A stretch of 6,063 bases of DNA, from contig JAJRYW010000518.1 of the NCBI GenBank assembly GCA_024275555.1, forward strand, positions 1 to 6,063, given 5' to 3'. The translations under genes were made by a program, and so were the position numbers. The notes beneath the pieces were generated by a model. It did no database searches, was not told the DNA's origin, and worked only from the letters and a program-made list of their open reading frames with translations. Position 1 is the stretch's first letter. Each line of letters begins with the position of its first letter. The DNA comes from Calditrichota bacterium (GTDB lineage: Bacteria; Calditrichota; Calditrichia; RBG-13-44-9; J075). Below are positions 1-5,706 of this stretch, piece by piece.

Positions 1-99
1 CCGCAACACTATCTAAACTGGGAAACTTTCACCAAGGCCCTTGATGATATTTTGATTAAAATCGGTGAAGAATTTACCATCAATTTCAAAGAACAATAA
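1..99 (+). CDS. C-terminal fragment of an unidentified protein (5' end outside window)
   Basis: Frame 1 is open from the first base and ends with TAA at 97-99, giving 32 residues. The other two forward frames hit stops within the first 15 codons, so this is the only plausible reading. The peptide starts PQHYLNWETF and ends INFKEQ. It is a hydrophilic, helix-like tail with no motif that I can assign to a family. The coding frame stops where the AT-rich, repeat-containing spacer begins, which fits the true end of a gene. It may belong to the same polysaccharide locus, but the sequence here does not show that. Function unknown. Confidence 0.55.
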   Translation, partial: PQHYLNWETFTKALDDILIKIGEEFTINFKEQ

Positions 100-124
100 G
101 TGTCGTTTATTTAAATGGAACTAC

Positions 125-286
125 TTAAAAACGCAAAGAAAAATGATAAAAATGAATGGAATTAAAATACCCTTTGCGGCTTAGCGGCTTTGCGTGAGCT
201 ATTTATCATCACGCTAAGACGTTAAAAACGCGGAGAAAAACGACAATAGATAAAAAGGTACATTCCCCCTTTGCGGCTTCGCGGCT
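125..286. repeat. Pair of related 65-bp repeat units, 97 bp apart, with hairpin arms
   Basis: Unit 1 covers 125-189 and unit 2 covers 222-286. They have equal length and a constant offset of 97 bp. Their left ends (125-146 and 222-243, starting TTAAAAACGC) match at 19 of 22 bases. Their right ends (170-189 and 267-286, CCCTTTGCGG then CTTNGCGGCT) match at 19 of 20. The middles are diverged. Each unit can fold: ACGCAAAG at 131-138 pairs perfectly with CTTTGCGT at 188-195, and CGCGGAG at 229-235 pairs with CTTCGCG at 277-283 with one wobble. GCGTGA (192-197) also pairs with TCACGC (209-214) between the units. The block fills almost the whole 204-bp spacer, and unit 2 ends 17 bp before the glycosyltransferase start. 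I see no convincing promoter in it. Confidence 0.75.
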
Positions 287-303
287 AAAAAAACAAGGTT
301 TTG

Positions 304-1599
304 ATGAAGAAAGTACTGATCATATCCTACTACTGGCCCCCGGCAGGCGGGCCGGGGGTGCAGCGAGTGCTGCGCTTTGTGAAACATCTGCCCGAGGCAG
401 GATGGCAGCCGATCATCCTTACCGTGGAAAACGGCGACTATCCGGCTGTCGACCAAAGCCTGGCCGAGCAAATTCCCGCGTACTGCCGGGTTTACACCTC
501 GCGCCTGTGGGAACCGTACCAGCTTTTCCGGAAGTTCACCGGCCGCAAGCAACAGGAGGCGCTGCCGACCTACATTCTCAACAAACAGGAGAACGAAAGC
601 CTGACAACCCGTATCGCGCGCTGGGTGCGGGCCAACCTGTTTATCCCCGACGCCCGGATTGGCTGGCTGCACTCCGGGGTGCGGGCAGGTAGGTCAATCA
701 TCGCAAAAGAACAACCCTTGCTGATTTTCTCTACCTCTCCGCCCCACACGGTTCAACTGATTGCCCGGCGGCTGGCTCGTCAAACCGGCTTGCCCTGGGT
801 AGCAGACTTCCGCGACCCCTGGACTGAGGCCTTTTGGGCGGCCGATATCCCCCAAACCGCCCTGGCCCGGCGCATCGATCAGCATCTGGAGCGCTCGGTA
901 TTGCAGCAGGCCGACGCCGTTGCCGCCGTCAGCGAGGGGATTGCCAATCTGCTGCGCGGCAAAGCGGACAATGATTACCGGGTCATCCAAAACGGGCTGG
1001 AACCCCTCGAGCTGCATCCGGCTCCCACGGAAAAATTCCGGATTCTGTTCATCGGCCACCTGAGCCGGCATCAGAACCCGGAGACGTTGTTTAAAGCAGT
1101 GGAACAATTGCCGGATGAACTCCGCGAGCAGATTGAGATCGTCTTTGTCGGGCGGGTGTTCGAGGGCTTCGGGGAACTGTTCGATCGCTACGCACATCTG
1201 CCCATCCAACGCCGGGCCTACATGCCCCACCGGGAATTGATGATTTTCGGGCAGGAGGCGGCGCTGCTCTTCCGCCCCATCGCCCAAAGCAGCTACTCCC
1301 GCGAGAGTGTCGGCGCCAAAACCTACGACTACCTGGCCCTGCGGAAACCGACCCTTACCCTGGGCAAAAAAGAGAGCATCTCGGAGAAGATTTTATCCGA
1401 AACCCGCAGCGGAGAGTTGTTTGACTACGGCGATGCGGACGGATGCGCAAATTTTATTCAAAGCTGGTTTTCTAAGTGGGAAAAAAATCATTATCTTATC
1501 CTGGATAACGAAAAACAACTGGCGCCCTACACCTCCCGATATCAAGTAGGGAAATTGGCCGAGTTATTCCGGACATTAGTCAACAAAAAATGTAGGTGA
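304..1599 (+). CDS. GT4-type (GT-B fold) glycosyltransferase
   Basis: Predicted to transfer a sugar from an activated (probably nucleotide) donor onto a lipid-linked glycan at the cytoplasmic face of the membrane. The 431-residue protein opens with ISYYWPPAGGPGVQR (7-21), the N-terminal signature of a GT4 subgroup common in exopolysaccharide loci. It continues with FSTSPPHTVQLI (142-153) and WVADFRDPW (165-173), both typical of the acceptor-side Rossmann domain. The linker IQNG is at 228-231. The C-terminal domain starts near 246 with ILFIGHLS and includes ESVGAKTYDYLALRKP (334-349), matching the usual donor-binding segment. No signal peptide or membrane segment is visible. I chose ATG 304 because AAGG at 295-298 is well spaced; TTG 301 just before it is the alternative. 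The last codons (KKCR, stop) lie at the edge of the repeat-rich GxxExxY segment. Donor and linkage cannot be read from the sequence. Confidence 0.9.
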   Translation: MKKVLIISYYWPPAGGPGVQRVLRFVKHLPEAGWQPIILTVENGDYPAVDQSLAEQIPAYCRVYTSRLWEPYQLFRKFTGRKQQEALPTYILNKQENESLTTRIARWVRANLFIPDARIGWLHSGVRAGRSIIAKEQPLLIFSTSPPHTVQLIARRLARQTGLPWVADFRDPWTEAFWAADIPQTALARRIDQHLERSVLQQADAVAAVSEGIANLLRGKADNDYRVIQNGLEPLELHPAPTEKFRILFIGHLSRHQNPETLFKAVEQLPDELREQIEIVFVGRVFEGFGELFDRYAHLPIQRRAYMPHRELMIFGQEAALLFRPIAQSSYSRESVGAKTYDYLALRKPTLTLGKKESISEKILSETRSGELFDYGDADGCANFIQSWFSKWEKNHYLILDNEKQLAPYTSRYQVGKLAELFRTLVNKKCR

Positions 1600-1636
1600 A
1601 CCTTCCAGCCTACGAAACACACGAATTAAACGAAAA

Positions 1637-1642
1637 GGGAGG
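1637..1642 (+). promoter_or_regulatory. Shine-Dalgarno that favours an internal TTG start
   Basis: GGGAGG lies 4 nt before TTG 1647 in the frame of the GxxExxY gene. The upstream in-frame GTG at 1596 has no such site before it. This is the main reason for preferring the TTG start. The spacing is slightly short, so the choice is not certain. Confidence 0.45.
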
Positions 1643-1646
1643 CTGT

Positions 1647-2057
1647 TTGCCTGGCTTAATCTATCCGGAAGAAAGTTATACCATCATGGGCGCCTGTTTT
1701 AAGGTATATAAAGAAAAAGGGTGTGGTTTCCTTGAAGCAGTTTATCAGGAATGTTTGGAAATCGAGTTTACCCATCTGGGTATACCGTTTCAATCGCAAC
1801 CTGAATTGACACTAAGTTACCGGGGACAGGACCTAAAGCAGGGATTCAGACCGGATTTCATCTGCTATGATAAAATCATTATTGAGATTAAAGCAGTTTC
1901 AAAATTGATAGATGAACATCGCGCCCAAATTTTAAACTACCTAAATGCAACAAAAATGAGATTAGGTTTGTTAGTTAACTTTGGGCATTACCCTAAATTG
2001 GAATATGAACGATTTGTTTTAGCACAAGATAAAAGCACTTATTTCCACCAACATTAA
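1647..2057 (+). CDS. GxxExxY protein (PD-(D/E)XK nuclease-like, PDDEXK_3 family)
   Basis: Small protein of about 136 residues carrying the family-naming motif as GFLEAVY (27-33), followed by FRPDF around D70 and IEIKA around E80/K82. These match the D...ExK core of PD-(D/E)XK nucleases, with Q94 in HRAQILNYL. The family is widespread, often multicopy in environmental bacteria, and has no settled function; nuclease activity here is inferred from the fold signature only. The frame is open from GTG 1596, which overlaps the glycosyltransferase stop by 4 nt. That longer form would start with residues encoded by the inverted repeat (ETHE), has no Shine-Dalgarno, and exceeds the usual start of the family, so I prefer TTG 1647 behind GGGAGG. 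The gene is AT-rich relative to its neighbours (a 60-base stretch at 1861-1920 is about 27% G+C), which suggests separate acquisition. It is probably unrelated to sugar chemistry. Confidence 0.85.
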   Translation: MPGLIYPEESYTIMGACFKVYKEKGCGFLEAVYQECLEIEFTHLGIPFQSQPELTLSYRGQDLKQGFRPDFICYDKIIIEIKAVSKLIDEHRAQILNYLNATKMRLGLLVNFGHYPKLEYERFVLAQDKSTYFHQH

Positions 2058-2083
2058 ATGAGAGTCTTCCAATTTAGGCTTTA

Positions 2084-2130
2084 AAAATACACGAAAGCAT
2101 AAATCCATTTAGCGTCCTTTCGTATATTTC
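2084..2130. repeat. Imperfect hairpin downstream of the GxxExxY gene
   Basis: AAAATACACGAAAG at 2084-2097 pairs with CTTTCGTATATTTC at 2117-2130 at 12 of 14 positions, with a 19-nt loop. The right half overlaps the right arm of the 19-bp inverted repeat that brackets the gene. A run of A rather than T follows the hairpin, so a role as a rho-independent terminator on the + strand is not supported. Confidence 0.5.
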
Positions 2131-2159
2131 GTAGGCTAAAAACAAACAGGATCATATTG

Positions 2160-2801
2160 ATGAAAGATGTGGAACGGATTTTAGTGTTAGGGCCGCACAC
2201 GGACGACGGCGAGTTCGGCTGCGGCGGCAGCATTGCCAAGTTTGTCGAAGCCGGTAAAGCGGTGTATTACGCCGCCTTTTCCTGCGCGGAGGAATCGGTG
2301 CCGGAAGGGCTTCCCAAGGATATTTTGCTCACCGAAGTGAAAAAAACCAGCGCCGTGTTGGGCATCGAAGCGGACCGGCTGATCAATTTCCGCTACCGGG
2401 TGCGTCACTTTCCCCAATATCGCCAGGATATTCTGGAAGATTTGGTGCGGCTGCGGAAAGAGATCAACCCGGATTTGGTTTTCCTGCCGTCCAAAGATGA
2501 TGTGCACCAGGATCACCAGGTCATCCACCAGGAGGGAATACGCGCCTTCAAATTCACCCGCATTCTCAGCTATGAGATGCCCTGGAACAACCTCAGCATC
2601 ACCACCAACGCCTTTATCACCCTCAGCGATGCGCACATTGCGACCAAGATCAAAGCTATTGAATGCTATCAATCGCAGGTAAACGCGGGGCGGAACTATG
2701 CCAACGAGGAATTCATCAAGAGCCTGGCCCGCACCCGGGGCGTGCAGAGCCACAGCCATTATGCCGAGGCCTTCGAAGTCATCAAATGGTTGATCACCTG
2801 A
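2160..2801 (+). CDS. PIG-L family N-deacetylase (LmbE-like)
   Basis: Predicted zinc-dependent enzyme that removes an acetyl group from an N-acetylglucosamine-type residue, leaving a free amine. At 213 residues it has normal length for the family. The signature is HTDDGEFGCGG at 13-23 (usual form HPDDxExGxGG; the P-to-T change is tolerated in many members). By analogy to characterised members, H13, D16 and H119 would bind zinc and D15 would be the general base. The second motif DDVHQDHQ (113-120) supplies H116 and H119. No signal peptide is visible, so it should act in the cytoplasm. ATG 2160 follows CAGG at 2147-2150; TTG 2157 is an unlikely alternative. Its stop overlaps the ribosome binding site of the sulfotransferase, which implies co-translation. 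Substrate is not determined; small-molecule GlcNAc conjugates or a lipid-linked glycan are both possible. Confidence 0.9.
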   Translation: MKDVERILVLGPHTDDGEFGCGGSIAKFVEAGKAVYYAAFSCAEESVPEGLPKDILLTEVKKTSAVLGIEADRLINFRYRVRHFPQYRQDILEDLVRLRKEINPDLVFLPSKDDVHQDHQVIHQEGIRAFKFTRILSYEMPWNNLSITTNAFITLSDAHIATKIKAIECYQSQVNAGRNYANEEFIKSLARTRGVQSHSHYAEAFEVIKWLIT

Positions 2802-2805
2802 GGAG
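2801..2805 (+). promoter_or_regulatory. Ribosome binding site overlapping the deacetylase stop codon
   Basis: AGGAG begins on the last base of the TGA stop of the deacetylase gene and lies 5 nt before GTG 2811. It fixes the non-ATG start of the sulfotransferase and suggests translational coupling of the two genes. Confidence 0.7.
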
Positions 2806-2810
2806 CCATT

Positions 2811-3818
2811 GTGAGCAGTTCTTTACGCGATTTAAATCTGAAACGCAAAGGCAGTTACCGCAAAGATGCCCGGGAAGAGGAATTTTTTCTGCGGATGAAC
2901 CGAACCTTGCGGGAATTGGAAGAAGCGCAGTACCGGGATTATCCCATCGAGCACCCCTTTATTTTTGTGATTGGTGCACCGCGTTCCGGCACCACCCTGG
3001 TCAGCCAGTTGATTGCCGCCTGCCTGGATGTCGGCTACATCAACAACCTGGCAGCCCGATTCTGGCTGGCGCCCCTGCACGGGATTCGGCTCTCTAAGGC
3101 AGTTCTGGGCCGGGAAAAACGCATCTCCTTCAGTTCCGACTACGCCCGCACCGAGGATATCCGCGACATCCATGAGTTCGGCTACTTCTGGCGCGACCTG
3201 CTCCGCAAAGAAACCCTGGAAGACATCACCCAACTAAAAGAGCGTTCCCGGCAGATTGATTGGCCGCGGGTGCGCCGGATTCTTGCCGCCATCCAGCACG
3301 AGTTCGGCAAGCCGATGGTCTTTAAAAATATCTTTGGCTCCTATCACCTCAAAGAGATGAGCGATTTGCTGGAAAAGGTGATTTATGTTTACATCGAACG
3401 TGACCCTCTGGACAGCGCGATTTCTATCTTGGAGGCCCGGCGCAAACATTACCGGGATTTGAACACCTGGTGGAGCTACACCCCGCCGGAGTACGACCTG
3501 CTCAAAGACAAAGCTTACTGGGAACAGATCGCCGGGCAAATTTATTTTTTAAAACGATTTTATGACCGTCAGATCGCCGAGCACCAGCTTGGCAACGTGC
3601 TGCGGGTGCACTACCGCGACCTCTGCCAACAGCCGGCGCAGGTGTTGGCAGAACTGGATCGTCTCAGCCGGCAACTCTACCGGCGCCCGCTCGAAATTGC
3701 CATTGATCCGCCGGCGCAGTTTCCTTTTCGCAGCTACACCGATCGTGACGAGGAAAAACAAAACTTTGCCCGTTATCTAAAAAAGTTCGAAGAAAAATAC
3801 GGTTCCGAAAATCACTAA
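2811..3818 (+). CDS. PAPS-dependent sulfotransferase (Sulfotransfer_3-like)
   Basis: Predicted to transfer sulfate from PAPS to a hydroxyl or amine of a carbohydrate. The 335-residue protein has the 5'-phosphosulfate-binding loop at 52-62 (FVIGAPRSGTT, hydrophobic strand then PRSGTT) and a 3'-phosphate-binding motif at 191-205 (IYVYIERDPLDSAIS, with R197 and S205 as likely contacts). VHYRDLCQQP at 266-275 matches the usual Y-x-D-L-x-x-x-P segment. K172 in VFKN may be a core catalytic or structural lysine. The first 47 residues are charged with no signal or membrane segment, so it should be cytoplasmic, where PAPS is made. GTG 2811 is supported by AGGAG five bases upstream. It starts 10 nt after the deacetylase stop. 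The final codons (SENH, TAA) run into a 16-bp tandem repeat. Whether it makes N- or O-sulfate cannot be told from sequence. Confidence 0.9.
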   Translation: MSSSLRDLNLKRKGSYRKDAREEEFFLRMNRTLRELEEAQYRDYPIEHPFIFVIGAPRSGTTLVSQLIAACLDVGYINNLAARFWLAPLHGIRLSKAVLGREKRISFSSDYARTEDIRDIHEFGYFWRDLLRKETLEDITQLKERSRQIDWPRVRRILAAIQHEFGKPMVFKNIFGSYHLKEMSDLLEKVIYVYIERDPLDSAISILEARRKHYRDLNTWWSYTPPEYDLLKDKAYWEQIAGQIYFLKRFYDRQIAEHQLGNVLRVHYRDLCQQPAQVLAELDRLSRQLYRRPLEIAIDPPAQFPFRSYTDRDEEKQNFARYLKKFEEKYGSENH

Positions 3819-3843
3819 ATCACCCATTCACTAAATCACACAT
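3812..3843. repeat. Tandem 16-bp repeat at the sulfotransferase/WbqC junction
   Basis: TCACTAAATCACCCAT (3812-3827) is followed directly by TCACTAAATCACACAT (3828-3843), matching at 15 of 16 bases. The first copy contains the last His codon and the TAA stop of the sulfotransferase (3816-3818). The second ends just before the WbqC start, so the repeat forms the whole junction and no clear Shine-Dalgarno is left for WbqC. Confidence 0.8.
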
Positions 3844-3848
3844 TGAAT

Positions 3849-4559
3849 ATGCCCGATTCACCTGTTACCGTCGCCATTCATCAAGCCAATTACATCCCCT
3901 GGCTGGGTTATTTCCACAAAATGGCCCACTGCGATTATTTCGTCTACCTGGATACGGTTCAGTATCCGCGCGGCCAGAGCTTTTCTCCCCGCAACCGGAT
4001 TAAGACGCCCAACGGGGTTACTTTTTTGACCATTCCGGTGAAGCATCCTCCCGGAAAGGAGGGAAAAGCGCTCTACACCGAAATCGAATTTGCCGACGCG
4101 CGCTGGAAACAGAAGCATCTTAAAACCGTGATGCTCAGCTACAAACGCGCCCCGTTCTTTGAGGAAATCTATCCGTTTTACGAACAAGCTCTTTTGGAGA
4201 ACAATCGCTTTTTGGAACTCAACATTGCCCTGATTGAAGCAGTGGCTGTGTACCTGGGTATTCCCTCAAAACGGATGCGGCTATCGGAGATGCTGGATAA
4301 TTTCGGGCAAAAAACCGATTTGATCGTCGACATCTGCAAGCAGCTTGGCGCGGACACCTATCTCTCCGGCGTGGGCGGCGGCAAGGAGTATAATGACGAA
4401 GAGACGCTCAACCAAAATGGAATCCGGCTGGTCTATTCCAAATTCGAGCACCCGGTCTATCCGCAGTTGTGGGGAGATTTTGTTTCACACTTGTCTGTGC
4501 TGGATGCACTTTTTAACTGCGGCCCGGAAACGCGGGAATTTTTAAAAAATAACGAGTAA
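3849..4559 (+). CDS. WbqC family protein
   Basis: A 236-residue member of the WbqC-like family, which recurs in O-antigen and exopolysaccharide loci. Its biochemical role is unsettled; an acyl or aminoacyl transfer role on amino sugars has been suggested, and I cannot confirm it here. Family hallmarks are clear: IHQANYIPWLGYFHK at 10-24, DYFVYLDTVQY at 29-39, RNRIK at 48-52, FLTIPVKHP soon after, then YLSGVGGGKEYND and a final SHLSVLDALFNCG. The middle RGQSFSPRNR is less typical than the usual W-x-N-R-N form. No signal or membrane segment is seen. ATG 3849 is chosen over TTG 3843 because it starts nearer the family N-terminus; neither has a good ribosome binding site because a tandem repeat occupies the leader. 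The last residues (NNE) and the TAA stop lie inside the downstream heptamer repeat. Confidence 0.9.
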   Translation: MPDSPVTVAIHQANYIPWLGYFHKMAHCDYFVYLDTVQYPRGQSFSPRNRIKTPNGVTFLTIPVKHPPGKEGKALYTEIEFADARWKQKHLKTVMLSYKRAPFFEEIYPFYEQALLENNRFLELNIALIEAVAVYLGIPSKRMRLSEMLDNFGQKTDLIVDICKQLGADTYLSGVGGGKEYNDEETLNQNGIRLVYSKFEHPVYPQLWGDFVSHLSVLDALFNCGPETREFLKNNE

Positions 4560-4638
4560 CGAGTAACGAGTAAAAAATTATGCTTAATAAATATAAAAAG
4601 AAATTCAGATTTATACTCATTACTCATGACTCGTTATT
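4548..4638. repeat. Heptamer-triplet inverted repeat between WbqC and epimerase genes
   Basis: The left arm, 4548-4572, holds three perfect copies of AACGAGT (4551-4571). The right arm, 4614-4638, holds three related heptamers, ACTCATT, ACTCATG and ACTCGTT (4615-4635). Left and right arms are inverted copies matching at 22 of 25 positions, around a 41-nt AT-rich loop (4573-4613). The left arm contains the WbqC stop codon. The right arm contains the upstream ATG (4626) of the epimerase frame. As RNA it would form a long stem. Confidence 0.85.
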
Positions 4639-4667
4639 TCCGAATCTCTAATCTTACAAAGAATCCC

Positions 4668-5666
4668 ATGCCCACAAAAATCGAAAAAGCCGTCTTCATG
4701 TTGCGCAAGTTTTGGAAGGATGTGCACCGCCGGGAAGTTATCTATCAACTGGCGGACGATCTGCACTCGCAGGAATTGCGGGAATATTACTTTGTGATGG
4801 ATGAGGAGAAACTGCGCGCCGGGGTGAGCCAGAATTTTCATTTTGATGAAGAAGGCATCCCCATGATCCCCACCTATATTGACATAGAAGAACGCAAGCT
4901 GATCTACTACCCCATTTCCATCGGCCAATTTGGCCTGGCGATTTTCCACACCTACCTGCGCACCGGCAGCAAAGCGGACCGGGAGCGCTTCCTGAAGATT
5001 GTCGATTGGTTTTACCAGCACCGCACCAGTAAAAAGCGCCGGGGCGATTTTTGGCTGACCGATGTACCCAAACCGGAGTTTAAGATTTTCCAGCCCTGGC
5101 CATCCGCGTTTGCCCAGAGCCGGGGAATTTCCATTCTGCTGCGCGGTTACCAGCTTACCGGAGAGAAAAAATACCTGGATAGCGCCACCAATGCGCTGCG
5201 CATTTTTAAAATCTCTGCCGCAGACGGCGGCGTGACCACCTTTACCCGCTACGGTCCCTTTTACGAGGAGTATCCGGCCCCCTTCCCTACCATGGTTTTG
5301 GACGGCGGCTTGTTCGCCCTTTTTGGTTTGTTCGATTACATTCGCGCCGTGCCGGACAACCCGGCCGCCCTGCGTCTCTTTGATGACGCCGTCGAGGCGC
5401 TTAAAGCGATCCTTCCCCAATACGATCTCGGCTACTGGATTCGCTACAACCTCTGCGAAGAGCCTTTTTACCCAAAATTGGATCCGGCGACGATCATGTA
5501 CTTCCGACTGGTCAACGCCCAACTGCGGCTGCTGCACCGGATGACCGGCCAGGATTTTCTGTTGGAGATTGCCGATAAGTGGCGGGAGTATGATCACCGG
5601 GCTGTCAACTTTCTGCGCATGTACTGGGCCAAATACCGGGCGCTGAAGAAACTGAACCGGCTTTGA
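4668..5666 (+). CDS. D-glucuronyl C5-epimerase-like protein (C5-epim_C domain)
   Basis: Predicted to convert D-glucuronate residues in a glycan to L-iduronate. The 332-residue protein carries the catalytic domain through most of its length: YYPISIGQFGL (80-90), WPSAFAQSRGISILLRGY (144-161), FYEEYP (198-203) followed by VLDGGLFALFGLFDY (210-224), ALKAILPQYD (244-253), then WIRYNL and YFRLVNAQLRLLHRMTG toward the end. This order and spacing resembles the C-terminal part of animal GLCE as I recall it. Y202, Y260 and Y278 fall where that enzyme has its catalytic tyrosines. Two histidines that follow the last tyrosine in GLCE are F and V here. No signal or membrane segment is visible. The frame is open from ATG 4626, but those first 14 codons lie in the inverted repeat, so I prefer ATG 4668; neither start has a strong ribosome binding site. 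Uronate specificity is inferred from family only. Confidence 0.88.
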   Translation: MPTKIEKAVFMLRKFWKDVHRREVIYQLADDLHSQELREYYFVMDEEKLRAGVSQNFHFDEEGIPMIPTYIDIEERKLIYYPISIGQFGLAIFHTYLRTGSKADRERFLKIVDWFYQHRTSKKRRGDFWLTDVPKPEFKIFQPWPSAFAQSRGISILLRGYQLTGEKKYLDSATNALRIFKISAADGGVTTFTRYGPFYEEYPAPFPTMVLDGGLFALFGLFDYIRAVPDNPAALRLFDDAVEALKAILPQYDLGYWIRYNLCEEPFYPKLDPATIMYFRLVNAQLRLLHRMTGQDFLLEIADKWREYDHRAVNFLRMYWAKYRALKKLNRL

Positions 5667-5706
5667 GCGTTTTGTTTGGCGAGGTTCGCACCCACAGGCG
5701 CCCACC

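Larger units (their letters stand above)
1607..2137. mobile_element. Possible inserted cassette: GxxExxY gene between 19-bp inverted repeats
   Basis: Left arm 1607-1625 (AGCCTACGAAACACACGAA) and right arm 2119-2137 (TTCGTATATTTCGTAGGCT) are inverted copies that match at 17 of 19 positions. They enclose exactly one gene, encoding the GxxExxY protein. The enclosed DNA is visibly more AT-rich than the flanking sugar genes. No target-site duplication is evident and there is no transposase, so this is not a classical insertion sequence. It could be a passively spreading cassette, or simply a gene whose flanks carry a genome-wide repeat family. The boundaries are inferred from the repeats only. Confidence 0.45.

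Noticed and set aside
100..303. Possible CRISPR array from the repeated CTTTGCGG blocks
   Set aside because: Only two copies, with diverged rather than unique spacers of regular size, and the conserved parts are hairpin arms. This fits a dispersed intergenic repeat, not CRISPR.
301..303. TTG as start of the glycosyltransferase
   Set aside because: ATG follows immediately at 304 with better ribosome site spacing; the TTG only adds one residue.
694..1287. 197-codon minus-strand frame inside the glycosyltransferase gene
   Set aside because: The opposite strand has strong GT4 motifs throughout. The minus-strand peptide has no recognisable domain.
4573..4613. Promoter for the epimerase in the AT-rich loop
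   Set aside because: There are TATAAA-like bases but no convincing -35 partner or spacing. AT-rich loops give such matches by chance.
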